The notes: generated from the letters alone by a model not told the origin. A stretch of 64,000 nucleotides of DNA from UBA8752 sp036159995 (GCA_036159995.1 JAYYEI010000006.1:1-64000), one strand, 5' to 3'; counted from the first letter of the stretch, positions 9,784 through 18,375 are shown. Numbers and translations are program-made.

Positions 9784-9791
9784 CAAAGATA
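9784..9791 (-). promoter_or_regulatory. Promoter -7 box of purE
   Basis: Minus-strand TATCTTTG matches the Bacteroidota TAnnTTTG consensus, with TTG sixteen bases upstream as a -33 candidate. Only CCCC separates it from the purE ATG, placing the transcript start at or next to the start codon. Confidence 0.65.
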
Positions 9792-9806
9792 ACCCGAGGC
9801 GAAGGG

Positions 9807-11081
9807 TCAAGCGAGGATGGACACCACGCAGGCCGTGAGGAGGCAGGCGGCCGTGCCGCCGATGAGGGCCCGGAAGCCGAGTTTGGCGAGTTCACCGCGC
9901 CGGGAGGGGGCGAGCACGCCGATGCCACCCACCTGGATGCCAATGGAGGCGAAATTGGCGAAGCCGCACAGGACGTAGGTGGCGATGAGGATGCTCCGTT
10001 CATTGACGAAGTCCCCGGCCTCCTTCATGTTCATCAGGGTGACGTAGGCGTAGAACTCGTTGATCACCGTCTTCTCGCCCAGCAATTGGCCGACGAGCAC
10101 GGCGTCCTGCATGGGGACCCCCACCAGCCAGGCCAGCGGCGCCCCGATGTAGCCGAGGATGAACTCGAGGCTCAGGGAGTCGAAGCGGGTGCTGGCGGCG
10201 ATGGCATCGTTCAGGCCCGTCCAGCCTCCGACCCATCCGAGGATGTCGTTGGACATGTAGACGAGCGCGGTGAAGACGAGCAGCATCACGCCCACATTGG
10301 CGGCGAGGACGAGGCCGTCCCGGGTGCCGTTGGTGATGGCCTCGAGGAAGTTGGCGGCGTCGCTCTTGACCAGCTTGGCGTTCTCGGCCGATTGGCGGTC
10401 GGTCTCCGGCACGAGGAGCTTGGCGGCGGCCACGGCGGCCGGGGCCGAGATGAGCGAGGCAGTCAGGAGGTGGGTGGCGAAATAGGCCTGGGCCTCAGGA
10501 TCATCCCCGCCGAGGAAGGCCACGTAAGTGGCGAAGACCGAGCCCGCGATGGTCGCCATGCCCCCGGTCATGACCAGCATGAGTTCCGAGCGGGTCATGC
10601 GCTCGAGGTAGGGGCGGATGAGCAGGGGACTTTCGGTCTGTCCGATGAAGACATTGCCCGCGACGGCCAGGCTCTCGGTGCCCGACAGGCGCAGGGTGCG
10701 ACGCATCAGCCAGGCGAATCCACGGATGAAGAGCGGCAGGATGCCGGCGTGGTGGAGCAGCGCGCTGAACGCACTAAAGAACACGATGGTGGGGAGGAGC
10801 CGGAAGGCGAAATTCTCCAGGCTCACGTCCACCTGGCCTTCCATGCCGAAGCTGCCCAGCAGGAAGTCGGTGCCCCGGTCGGTGTAGCCGATGAGAACCA
10901 CGAAAAGCTCGGCCACCCAGGTGAAGGCGTCCTTCACGAAGGGCACCTTGAGCACGAGGATCGCCAGGGCGAACTGGAGGCCGAGGGCGCCCAGGACCGT
11001 GTGCCAGGCCGTGGATTTGCGTTGTGTGGACAGCGCCCACAGGATGGCGGTCAGGACCGCGATGCCCAGGATGGCCTGCAT
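9807..11081 (-). CDS. nupC: Concentrative nucleoside transporter (NupC/CNT family)
   Basis: A 424-residue inner-membrane nucleoside symporter. About eight to ten hydrophobic segments are visible. Characteristic CNT blocks are present: FVFIGQTESPL-type sequence (NVFIGQTESPLLIRPYLE), MTGGMATIAGSVFATYV, and near the C-terminus GEKTVINEFYAYVTL and YVLCGFANFASIGIQVGG, which form the nucleoside and sodium sites in the family. It starts one base after the upstream BFN nuclease gene ends, so the two form an operon. Coupling ion (Na+ or H+) is not determinable by eye, though the family is often Na+-coupled. Together with two deoxynucleoside kinases in this window it suggests nucleoside salvage. Confidence 0.93.
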   Translation of the reverse strand: MQAILGIAVLTAILWALSTQRKSTAWHTVLGALGLQFALAILVLKVPFVKDAFTWVAELFVVLIGYTDRGTDFLLGSFGMEGQVDVSLENFAFRLLPTIVFFSAFSALLHHAGILPLFIRGFAWLMRRTLRLSGTESLAVAGNVFIGQTESPLLIRPYLERMTRSELMLVMTGGMATIAGSVFATYVAFLGGDDPEAQAYFATHLLTASLISAPAAVAAAKLLVPETDRQSAENAKLVKSDAANFLEAITNGTRDGLVLAANVGVMLLVFTALVYMSNDILGWVGGWTGLNDAIAASTRFDSLSLEFILGYIGAPLAWLVGVPMQDAVLVGQLLGEKTVINEFYAYVTLMNMKEAGDFVNERSILIATYVLCGFANFASIGIQVGGIGVLAPSRRGELAKLGFRALIGGTAACLLTACVVSILA

Positions 11082-11702
11082 TCAGTCGTTCTTTCTGCGT
11101 TCGAGCTCTTCGTGGATGAGGCCCGCGCGCTCGTAGTCTTCCTTCTGGACGGCGAGCGCCATTTCCTCCTTCAGCTCCTCGTCGGTGAGGCTCTGCAGGT
11201 TCTCGCCCGGGTCAATGTTCTCCTCGGGGGTGTCGAGGTTGAACGGGTCGTCGGGATTCTCCTCCGGCATGGGGGTGATGTCCTCCTCGCCTTCAGGCGG
11301 AATGGCCGCCATCTCCATCACCTTCTCCTCGCAATGGATGGGACAGCCGAAGCGCACGGCCAGGGCGACCGCATCGGAAGTCCGGGCGTCGATGGTCTCC
11401 TGTTGGCCGTCCCGTTCGCAGACGAGCCGCGCGAAGTAGATGCCCTCCACCAGGTCGTAGATGACCACCTCGACCAGCGCGATCCCGAAGGTGCTGCTCA
11501 GGCTCTGGAGCAGGTCGTGGGTGAGGGGGCGGCTCGGGGACATGCCCTCGAGCTTGATGGCGATGGACTGGGCCTCGTGCATGCCGATCACGATCGGCAA
11601 CTTCCGCCGCTTCCCTTCGACTTCTTCGAGCACCAGCGTGTAGGCGCCGGAGGTGGCGCCGCTGGGCTTGATGTCGAATACGGCGAGCAGCGTTTTCTTC
11701 AT
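11082..11702 (-). CDS. Bifunctional nuclease (BFN/DUF151) family protein with UVR motif
   Basis: A 206-residue protein. Residues 1-135 carry the DUF151/BFN domain (LPIVIGMHEAQSIAIKLEG, YDLVEGIYFARLV, DARTSDAVALAVRFGCPI), a family with reported DNase/RNase activity in some members. An acidic Pro/Glu/Asp linker (about 135-165) is followed by a UVR-type helical hairpin (LKEEMALAVQKEDYERAGLIHEEL in the C-terminus), the motif used for UvrB-UvrC contact. The fusion is common in Bacteroidota. It is immediately upstream of nupC. A TACCTTCC box about ten bases before the ATG is a weak promoter candidate. Molecular role in this lineage is unproven. Confidence 0.85.
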   Translation of the reverse strand: MKKTLLAVFDIKPSGATSGAYTLVLEEVEGKRRKLPIVIGMHEAQSIAIKLEGMSPSRPLTHDLLQSLSSTFGIALVEVVIYDLVEGIYFARLVCERDGQQETIDARTSDAVALAVRFGCPIHCEEKVMEMAAIPPEGEEDITPMPEENPDDPFNLDTPEENIDPGENLQSLTDEELKEEMALAVQKEDYERAGLIHEELERRKND

Positions 11703-11737
11703 GGCCGAGGCGGAAGGTAGGCGATTCGCGAGAGAGC

Positions 11738-12658
11738 TCAGAGGGCCTTGAAGGCCTCGGTCAACTTCGGCACGACGTCGAAGGCATCGCCTACGATGCC
11801 GTAGTCCGCGGCCTTGAAGAAGGGGGCCTCTGGGTCCTTGTTGATGACCACGATGACCTTGGATCCATTGACGCCGGCGAGGTGCTGGATGGCACCGGAG
11901 ATGCCGACGGCGATGTACAGGTTGGGCCGGATCGCGATGCCGGTCTGTCCCACGTGTTCGTGGTGGGGGCGCCAGCCGATGTCGGACACCGGGCGGGAGC
12001 AGGCGGTCGTGGCGCCAATGGAGTCGGCGAGGTCCTCGATGATGCCCCAGTTCTCGGGGCCCTTGAGGCCGCGGCCGGCGGAGACGACGAGTTCAGCCTC
12101 CGGGAGCGGAGCGCGGTCGCCGCCGCTGGGTTGGGCGGCTTCGAGCACCTCCACGCGCGCCGCGCCGAGGTCGGGTTGGAAGGCCTCCACGGTGGCGGTG
12201 CCGCCCTGCGTCTCCGGCATGCCGATGGCATTGGGCGTCGTGGTCACCACCAGGGAGCCGGTGGTGCCCGTGACCCGGGCGGTGGCCTTGCCACTGAAGA
12301 CGTTGCGGGTGTAGCTGCCTCCTTCCGGGGCCGCGGTCACGCCGGCAATCAGGCCGGCGCCAAGGCGAACCGCCACGCGGCCGGCCACGGCCTTGCCGAG
12401 GTGGTCCTGGGCGCAGACCACGAGTGTGGCGCCTTCCTTCTCTGCGGCAGCAGAGATGAGCTTGGCAATCTGGCTGTCGTCGAGGTCGGCTGGGCCCTGC
12501 AGTACGCGGGACACGCCCACGGCGCCGAGGCCTCCGTCCCCGTTGAGATCACCGGACACCACGGCCACGGTGTCCCCGATGCCGGCAGCGAAACCGGCGG
12601 CTTCGAGGCTGGCCTTGCTGGCCTGTCCTCCTTTCGTCTGGATGAATGCGATGTTCAT
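11738..12658 (-). CDS. etfA: Electron transfer flavoprotein, alpha subunit
   Basis: A 306-residue ETF alpha chain. It pairs with EtfB to carry electrons from acyl-CoA dehydrogenases to the quinone pool (here menaquinone). The C-terminal FAD domain is clear: ELVVSAGRGLKGPENW, SRPVSDIGWRPHHEHVGQTG, LYIAVGISGAIQHLAGV and VVINKDPEAPFFKAADYGIVGD, in the standard order. N-terminal domain I (1-185) is less conserved, as usual. It follows etfB by 19 bases on the same strand, forming a two-gene operon. Confidence 0.96.
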   Translation of the reverse strand: MNIAFIQTKGGQASKASLEAAGFAAGIGDTVAVVSGDLNGDGGLGAVGVSRVLQGPADLDDSQIAKLISAAAEKEGATLVVCAQDHLGKAVAGRVAVRLGAGLIAGVTAAPEGGSYTRNVFSGKATARVTGTTGSLVVTTTPNAIGMPETQGGTATVEAFQPDLGAARVEVLEAAQPSGGDRAPLPEAELVVSAGRGLKGPENWGIIEDLADSIGATTACSRPVSDIGWRPHHEHVGQTGIAIRPNLYIAVGISGAIQHLAGVNGSKVIVVINKDPEAPFFKAADYGIVGDAFDVVPKLTEAFKAL

Positions 12659-12677
12659 GATGGCGTCGGATTCGGGG

Positions 12678-13418
12678 TTAGATGACCTTGGCCTCCTCGC
12701 GGAGCAGGCGAACGAGTTCGGCAGGATTCTCGGCGTCCACCAGCTTCACGCCGGCCTTCTCGGCTGGAAGGGCGAAGCGCTCAATGGACGTGCCGGTGGC
12801 GGCGCCCGAGGCGGGCACCACGCTCAGGGGTTTGGTGCGGGCGGCCATGATGCCGCGCATGTTGGGAATGCGCTGCTCAGCCATGCCCTTGGCGGCGCTC
12901 AGGACGAACGGTCCGCTGACGGCCACCTTCTCGATGCCGCTGGCAGTCTCACGGGTCATGATGGCCTTGTCGCCCTCATAGTCGAGGGAGGTGCACAGGG
13001 CGATGCACGGCACGTCGAGGTGCTCGGCGAGCATGGCCGGCACGGCACTGCCGTTGTGGTCGATGGTCTCCTTGCCGCAGAGGATGGCGTTGAAGCCCTT
13101 GTCCCCCGCGTACGCGGCGAGCTCCGCGGCGACCTGGCCCGCGTCCTGCGGATCGGCATCGATGCGGACGGCCTCGTGGGCCCCGATGGCGAGGGCCTTG
13201 CGGAGGATGGGCTCCACGTCGGCACCTCCAACCGAGGCGATCACGACCTTGCCCCCTCCGGCCTCGACAAGCTCGAGGGCCCGGACGAGCGCGTACCACT
13301 CGTCGTAGGGATTGACGATGAACTGAACCCCTTCCTCATTGAAGCGGGTGTCGCCCTCCGTGAACGCGATGCGCGTCGTGGTGTCGGGGGCTTTGCTGAT
13401 GCAGACGAGAAATTCCAT
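12678..13418 (-). CDS. etfB: Electron transfer flavoprotein, beta subunit
   Basis: A 246-residue ETF beta chain, first gene of the etfB-etfA operon. The start MEFLVCISKAPDTTTRI, the NPYDEWYALVRALEL block, and the AMP-binding segment LCGKETIDHNGSAVPAMLAEHLDVP are all family hallmarks. Length matches the family. A TAACTTCG promoter box lies 46 bases upstream in a gap shared with the divergent pdhB gene. Confidence 0.96.
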   Translation of the reverse strand: MEFLVCISKAPDTTTRIAFTEGDTRFNEEGVQFIVNPYDEWYALVRALELVEAGGGKVVIASVGGADVEPILRKALAIGAHEAVRIDADPQDAGQVAAELAAYAGDKGFNAILCGKETIDHNGSAVPAMLAEHLDVPCIALCTSLDYEGDKAIMTRETASGIEKVAVSGPFVLSAAKGMAEQRIPNMRGIMAARTKPLSVVPASGAATGTSIERFALPAEKAGVKLVDAENPAELVRLLREEAKVI

Positions 13419-13464
13419 GCCTTTTCATTGAAGGTGGGGGCCTGTGCCCCGGACTTCGAGGACG

Positions 13465-13472
13465 CGAAGTTA
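13465..13472 (-). promoter_or_regulatory. Promoter -7 box of etfB-etfA
   Basis: Minus-strand TAACTTCG followed by CGTCC. It is nearly the same sequence as the pdhB box facing the other way 52 bases along (TAACTTCGCGCCCC), giving back-to-back promoters in a 145-base gap. Confidence 0.5.
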
Positions 13473-13524
13473 ACCCCGGGCGGCTCCCATTCCCCACCCC
13501 TTCCACAACTCGCGCGCGAGGACG

Positions 13525-13532
13525 TAACTTCG
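13525..13532 (+). promoter_or_regulatory. Promoter -7 box of pdhB
   Basis: TAACTTCG followed by CGCCCC, 31 bases before the ATG. It shares the TAnnTT(T/C)GCGCCCC pattern with hppA and the rpsF promoter. Confidence 0.5.
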
Positions 13533-13563
13533 CGCCCCGCAAATCGCACAACACCAAAGCAGC

Positions 13564-14544
13564 ATGCGTACCATCCAATTCCGTGAGGCCGTCTGTGAGG
13601 CCATGAGCGAAGAGATGCGCCGGGATGACCGGGTGTTCCTCCTCGGAGAAGAAGTGGCCGAATACAATGGGGCCTACAAGGCGTCCAAGGGCATGCTCGA
13701 TGAGTTCGGCCCGGAGCGCGTGATCGACACCCCGATCAGCGAGCTCGGCTTCAGCGCCATCGCCGTCGGTGCCGCCATGAATGGTCTGCGCCCCATTGTG
13801 GAGTTCATGACGTGGAATTTCGCCGTGCTCGCCAGCGACCAGATCATCAACCACGCCAGCAAGATGCTGCAGATGAGCGGTGGCCAGTTCGGTTGTCCCA
13901 TCGTGTTCCGCGGTCCGAACGGCCAGGCCGGCCAGCTCGCCGCCACGCACAGCCAAGCCTACGAGAGCCTGTACGCCAGCATGCCGGGACTGAAGGTCGT
14001 GACCCCGTTTACGCCTTACGACGCCAAGGGCCTGCTCAAGAGCGCCATCCGCGATGAGGATCCGGTCCTCATCATGGAATCCGAGAAGATGTACGGCGAC
14101 AAGGGAGAAATCCCTGAAGGCGAGTACCTGATTCCGATTGGCCAGGCCAATGTCCGCCGCCAGGGCTCCGACTGTACCATCGTCAGCTTCGGCAAAATCC
14201 TCAAGACGGTGCACGCCGCGGCCGACGAGCTGGCCAAGGACGGCATCGATGTGGAAATCGTCGACCTGCGGACCATCCGCCCGCTCGACATCGAGACCAT
14301 CCTCGAAAGCGTCAAGAAGACCGGTCGCCTCGTCATCGTCGAGGAGAGCTTCCCGGTGGCGAGCATCGCCTCCGAGGTCGGTTACCGCGTGCAGCGCCAC
14401 GCCTTCGACTACCTCGATGCGCCGATCCGTCGCCTCTGCCAGAGCGACACCCCGTTCGCCTTCTCTACCACCTTGATTGAGGAAGCCCTCCCGCAGGTGG
14501 CCGACATCGTTCGCACGGTGAAGGAGGTCAATTACGTGGCCTGA
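13564..14544 (+). CDS. pdhB: Pyruvate dehydrogenase E1 component, beta subunit
   Basis: A 326-residue E1 beta chain of a pyruvate (2-oxo acid) dehydrogenase, which with E1 alpha and thiamine diphosphate decarboxylates pyruvate. Seen: MRTIQFREAVCEAMSEEM, FLLGEEVAEYNGAYK, the ThDP-binding DTPISELGFSAIAVGAAMNG, FRGPNGQAGQLAATHSQ and the C-terminal transketolase domain (VEIVDLRTIRPLD, VIVEESFPVASIASE). The E1 alpha and E2 genes are not in this window. It is divergent from etfB and upstream of hppA with 75 bases between. Sequence favours pyruvate over branched-chain substrates, but this is from family resemblance. Confidence 0.94.
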   Translation: MRTIQFREAVCEAMSEEMRRDDRVFLLGEEVAEYNGAYKASKGMLDEFGPERVIDTPISELGFSAIAVGAAMNGLRPIVEFMTWNFAVLASDQIINHASKMLQMSGGQFGCPIVFRGPNGQAGQLAATHSQAYESLYASMPGLKVVTPFTPYDAKGLLKSAIRDEDPVLIMESEKMYGDKGEIPEGEYLIPIGQANVRRQGSDCTIVSFGKILKTVHAAADELAKDGIDVEIVDLRTIRPLDIETILESVKKTGRLVIVEESFPVASIASEVGYRVQRHAFDYLDAPIRRLCQSDTPFAFSTTLIEEALPQVADIVRTVKEVNYVA

Positions 14545-14563
14545 GCCCTGATTTCTCGCGCAT

Positions 14564-14571
14564 TATCTTCG
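14564..14571 (+). promoter_or_regulatory. Promoter -7 box of hppA
   Basis: TATCTTCG followed by CGCCCC, located between pdhB and hppA, 48 bases before the ATG. The ten bases after the second T (CTTCGCGCCCC) are the same as in the pdhB promoter. It suggests hppA is transcribed independently of pdhB. Confidence 0.5.
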
Positions 14572-14619
14572 CGCCCCAATACCCCTGACCTGCCGGACCT
14601 GCCGGCAAAAATCTGAACC

Positions 14620-16878
14620 ATGCAAGACACGATCCTTTACCTCGTGCCCGCCTTGGCCGTCGTCGGCCTCATCTACATGTTCGTCCAGTCCCGCTGGGTC
14701 CGCTCCCAAAGCACGGGAGAGGAGAAGATGAGCACGATCGCCAAGCACATCCATGAAGGCGCCCTCGCCTTCCTCAGCGCGGAGTACCGCATCCTGGCCG
14801 TCTTCGTGGTGGTCGCCGGCGCCCTCCTCGGCGTGGTGTCCATGCTCGTCCCGACGACCCATTGGTTCATCGTCATTGCCTTCGTCATCGGTGCCGTGTT
14901 CTCTGCCCTCGCGGGCAACATCGGCATGCGCATCGCCACCGAAGCCAACGTCCGCACCACGCAGGCCGCCCGCACGGGTCTGGCCCACGCCCTGAAGGTC
15001 TCCTTCACCGGCGGCATGGTGATGGGCCTCGGCGTCGCTGGCCTCGCCGTTTTCGGTCTCAGCGTCCTGTTCATCTTCCTCCTCAATTTCTTCGCCGGTG
15101 GCGTTTGGGCAGGCGTGGAGAACATGACCATGATCCTCGAGGCGCTCGCCGGATTCTCCCTCGGTGCTGAATCCATTGCACTCTTCGCCCGCGTGGGCGG
15201 CGGCATCTACACCAAGGCCGCGGACGTCGGCGCCGACCTCGTCGGAAAGGTGGAAGCCGGCATTCCCGAGGATGACCCGCGCAACCCCGCCACCATCGCT
15301 GACAACGTGGGCGACAACGTGGGCGACGTGGCCGGCATGGGGGCCGACCTCTTCGGCTCCTACGTGGCCACCGTGCTCGCCGCCATGGTGCTCGGCAACT
15401 ACGTCATCAACGACATGGGCGGCAGCATCACGGACAACTACGGAGGCATGTCCACCATCCTCCTGCCGCTGATCATCTCCGCCCTCGGCATCATCTTCTC
15501 CATCCTCGGTTCCCTCGTGATCCGTGTGAAGGACGGCGCCAAGGAGAGCGAAGTTCAGGCCGCCCTCAACAAGGGCAATTGGGGCTCCATCATCCTGACC
15601 GCCATCGCGTGCTTCTTCCTCATTGACATGATGCTCCCGGAGACGCTGCAGATGGACTTCTTCGGTGAAGGCACCCGCACGTTCGGCAGCATGAACGTCT
15701 TCTACAGCGTGATCGTCGGTCTCGTCGTGGGTGGAGCGATCTCCTACATGACGGAGTACTACACCGGTCTCGGTAAGAAGCCGGTCCTGGGCATCGTTCA
15801 GAAGTCCTCCACCGGTGCCGCCACCAACATCATCGCCGGCCTCGCCACGGGCATGATTTCCACCTTCGGACCGATCCTGCTCTTCGCTGCCGCCATCTAC
15901 ATCAGCTATGAGTTCGCCGGATTCTACGGGGTGGCCATCGCCGCCTGTTCCATGATGGCCACCACGGCCATGCAGTTGGCCATCGACGCCTTCGGCCCGA
16001 TCGCCGACAACGCCGGCGGCATCGCCGAGATGAGCGAACTGCCCGAGGAAGTGCGCGAGCGCACGGACATCCTCGACTCCGTGGGCAACACCACGGCTGC
16101 CATCGGAAAGGGCTTCGCCATCGCCTCCGCGGCGCTGACCGCCCTCGCCCTGTTCGCCGCCTACGTGGAGTTCACCGGCATCGACGGCATCAACATCTTC
16201 AAGGCCAACGTCCTCGCCGCCCTCTTCATCGGCGGCATGATCCCGGTGGTGTTCTCCGCCCTCGCCATGAACTCCGTCGGCAAGGCGGCCATGGAGATGG
16301 TGCAGGAGGTGCGCCGCCAGTTCAAGGAAATCCCGGGCATCCTCGAGGGAACCGGTACGCCGGAGTACGGCAAGTGCGTCGACATCAGCACGCAGGCCGC
16401 CCTCAAGGAGATGATGCTCCCGGGCGCCATGACCATCGCCTTCCCACTCATCATCGGCCTCGTCCCGATGCTGCTCGGTGCCGATCCCGCCTGGGCGGCC
16501 GAGACCCTCGGTGGCTACATGGCCGGTGTGACCGTGAGCGGGGTGCTCTGGGCCATCTTCCAGAACAACGCCGGCGGTGCTTGGGACAACGCCAAGAAGT
16601 CCTTCGAGGCCGGTGTCGAGATCGACGGCGAGATGACCTACAAGGGCAGCGACGCCCACAAGGCCGCCGTCACCGGCGACACGGTGGGTGACCCCTTCAA
16701 GGACACCTCCGGACCGTCCATGAACATTCTCATCAAGCTGACGTGCCTCGTCGGCCTCGTCATCGCCCCGATCCTCGGCGGCCATGGCGGCGGCGACCAC
16801 GACCACGGTGCCATCGAGGCCCCGGTCGAGGCCCAGCCCACGGCCGCCGTTGAGGCTGCCGAATTCCCCGGCGCCTGA
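14620..16878 (+). CDS. hppA: Membrane-bound ion-translocating pyrophosphatase
   Basis: A 752-residue polytopic membrane enzyme that couples pyrophosphate hydrolysis to H+ and/or Na+ export. The substrate-site signature is complete: KAADVGADLVGKVEAGIPED, then DPRNPATIADNVGDNVGD, and the C-terminal GGAWDNAKKSFE and GDTVGDPFKDTSGPSMNILIKL. About sixteen hydrophobic helices are visible. The GNTTAAIGKG segment (Ala, not Lys, after GNTT) is the pattern of the K+-dependent subfamily. The pumped ion cannot be decided by eye. The C-terminus ends with a His/Asp-rich then Pro/Ala-rich tail. Its stop overlaps the YceI start (TGATG). Confidence 0.96.
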   Translation: MQDTILYLVPALAVVGLIYMFVQSRWVRSQSTGEEKMSTIAKHIHEGALAFLSAEYRILAVFVVVAGALLGVVSMLVPTTHWFIVIAFVIGAVFSALAGNIGMRIATEANVRTTQAARTGLAHALKVSFTGGMVMGLGVAGLAVFGLSVLFIFLLNFFAGGVWAGVENMTMILEALAGFSLGAESIALFARVGGGIYTKAADVGADLVGKVEAGIPEDDPRNPATIADNVGDNVGDVAGMGADLFGSYVATVLAAMVLGNYVINDMGGSITDNYGGMSTILLPLIISALGIIFSILGSLVIRVKDGAKESEVQAALNKGNWGSIILTAIACFFLIDMMLPETLQMDFFGEGTRTFGSMNVFYSVIVGLVVGGAISYMTEYYTGLGKKPVLGIVQKSSTGAATNIIAGLATGMISTFGPILLFAAAIYISYEFAGFYGVAIAACSMMATTAMQLAIDAFGPIADNAGGIAEMSELPEEVRERTDILDSVGNTTAAIGKGFAIASAALTALALFAAYVEFTGIDGINIFKANVLAALFIGGMIPVVFSALAMNSVGKAAMEMVQEVRRQFKEIPGILEGTGTPEYGKCVDISTQAALKEMMLPGAMTIAFPLIIGLVPMLLGADPAWAAETLGGYMAGVTVSGVLWAIFQNNAGGAWDNAKKSFEAGVEIDGEMTYKGSDAHKAAVTGDTVGDPFKDTSGPSMNILIKLTCLVGLVIAPILGGHGGGDHDHGAIEAPVEAQPTAAVEAAEFPGA

Positions 16879-17690
16879 TGCGGCGCGCGGGATTCCTGCC
16901 GGCCGTCATCGCCGGAGCGTCCGTCCTGTTGGTCACCTGCGGGGAGGCCCCCGAATCCGGTGGCGACAGCGCAGGCAGTGAGGCCACCGTCGAGACGGTG
17001 GAGAATCCGTGTGACTGCCTCGGTCGGGACCTGACCGACGGCCAACGCCGGTACTGCCGCGAATCCAAGCGGGACACGCAATTCCTGGAATCCTTGCGCA
17101 ACTGCGGCATGGGCGAGGTCGGAGGCGTCAGTGCCGTCGACAACATGCCCGATGACGGGCAGTACACGATGGACAAGGACCGGACGATCGTCGAGTGGCA
17201 GGGCCGCAAGGTGGGCATGGTAGAGAAGGGCACCGTCCCCATCCGTGCCTGCACCTTCTCCATCGAGGGAGGGCGGCTCACGAGCGGCGACATGGTCGTA
17301 GAGATGAACGGCATCCAGGCCACGAGCCAGACGGGCCAGGCCGGCCGCGAGCTCGGCCAGCATTTGCGAAGCGCCGACTTCTTCGATGTGTCCAACCACC
17401 CCACCGCCGCCTACACGGTGACGTCGTCCCGCGTGGACGGACGGGGCAACCTTGTCCTGATGGGCAAACTGAACGTCAAGGGGCAGTCCGAAGAGGTCGA
17501 GGCCCTCATGAGCTTCGCTTCGGCCGACCCGGTGGTGGCCAGCGTGAACTTCGCCTTCGACCGCGCCGATTTCGACGTGCGCTTCGGAAGCGGGTCCTTT
17601 TTCGACAACCTCGGCGACAACCTGATCGCCGACGACGTTGAGATGCGGATGGCCCTCATCGAGGATGCCACCGCCCGGAAATCCAATTGA
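16878..17690 (+). CDS. YceI-domain lipoprotein with Cys-rich N-terminal segment
   Basis: A 270-residue lipoprotein: signal with lipobox LVTC at Cys21. Residues of about 43-77 hold a small Cys-rich block with CDCLGRDL, YC and NCGMG, not part of the usual YceI fold. Residues of about 95-265 are a YceI-like lipocalin domain (MDKDRTIVEWQGRKVG, LGQHLRSADFFDVSNHPTAAYTV, NVKGQSEEVEALMSF), a family that binds isoprenoid-type lipids. The start codon overlaps the hppA stop, so it is probably translationally coupled to the pump. An isoprenoid quinone ligand is possible but only an inference. Confidence 0.88.
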   Translation: MRRAGFLPAVIAGASVLLVTCGEAPESGGDSAGSEATVETVENPCDCLGRDLTDGQRRYCRESKRDTQFLESLRNCGMGEVGGVSAVDNMPDDGQYTMDKDRTIVEWQGRKVGMVEKGTVPIRACTFSIEGGRLTSGDMVVEMNGIQATSQTGQAGRELGQHLRSADFFDVSNHPTAAYTVTSSRVDGRGNLVLMGKLNVKGQSEEVEALMSFASADPVVASVNFAFDRADFDVRFGSGSFFDNLGDNLIADDVEMRMALIEDATARKSN

Positions 17691-17696
17691 TCTTCC

Positions 17697-18311
17697 TCAG
17701 AAGAGGCCGTTCAGCTCGGCGTCGACCTTGGTGATGATGTCCCCGAGTTGCTCGGGGTTGTGCTCGAAGTCCATGTTGTCCACGTTGATCACCAGGACCT
17801 TGCCCTTGGTGTACGTGGAAATCCAGGCCTCGTAGCGCTCGTTGAGCCGGTTGAGGTAATCGAGCCGGATGCTCTCCTCGTACTCACGGCCGCGCTTCTG
17901 GATCTGTTCCACAAGGTGGCCCACGCTGCTGCGGAGGTAGACGAGCAGGTCCGGCGGCGTCACGAATTGCTCCATCAGCTCGAAAAGGCGGAGGAAGTTC
18001 TCGTGGTCGCGTGAGGTCATCAGGCCCATCGCCTGCAGGTTCGGGGCGAAGATGTAGGCGTCCTCATAGATCGTCCGGTCCTGCACCATCTTCTGTCCAC
18101 TGGACTTCAGGGCGTGGAGCTGGGAGAAGCGGGAGGAGAGGAAGTGCACTTGCAGGTTGAACGCCCACCGCTGCATGTCCTTGTAGAAATCGTTCAGGTA
18201 CGGGTTGTCATCCACGCTCTCATAGTGCGGGGTGATCTTGTAGTGCTGGGCGAGGAGCCGGGTGAGGGTCGTCTTGCCCGATCCGATGTTGCCTGCGATG
18301 GCGAGGTGCAT
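17697..18311 (-). CDS. Deoxynucleoside kinase (first of two)
   Basis: A 204-residue kinase phosphorylating deoxynucleosides in salvage. The P-loop GNIGSGKTT is at residues 7-15 directly after the start MHLAIA, followed by YESVDDNPYLNDFYKDMQRWAFNLQVHFLSSRF, the DRTIYED motif with the general-base/substrate Asp-Arg, and a lid with Arg residues (IQKRGREYEESIRLDYLNRLNERYE). The ATG at 18311 is chosen because upstream in-frame sequence is low-complexity. Ends seven bases after the convergent YceI gene. Substrate specificity (dA/dG/dC) cannot be read by eye. A second paralogue lies at 33761-34399. Confidence 0.92.
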   Translation of the reverse strand: MHLAIAGNIGSGKTTLTRLLAQHYKITPHYESVDDNPYLNDFYKDMQRWAFNLQVHFLSSRFSQLHALKSSGQKMVQDRTIYEDAYIFAPNLQAMGLMTSRDHENFLRLFELMEQFVTPPDLLVYLRSSVGHLVEQIQKRGREYEESIRLDYLNRLNERYEAWISTYTKGKVLVINVDNMDFEHNPEQLGDIITKVDAELNGLF

Positions 18312-18375
18312 GTCCGTGAGGTTGGGTCCGGCAAGGTAGGGTGGGCCTTGACTTCTGGCAACGTGGCCGGGCGGT

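Noticed and set aside
9129..11720. 863-codon plus-strand open frame across purE, nupC and the BFN gene
   Set aside because: It lies antisense to three clearly identified genes and shows no family resemblance; a G+C-rich codon artefact.
14563..16806. 747-codon minus-strand open frame, His/Asp/Gly-rich
   Set aside because: Exact antisense of the well-supported hppA gene.
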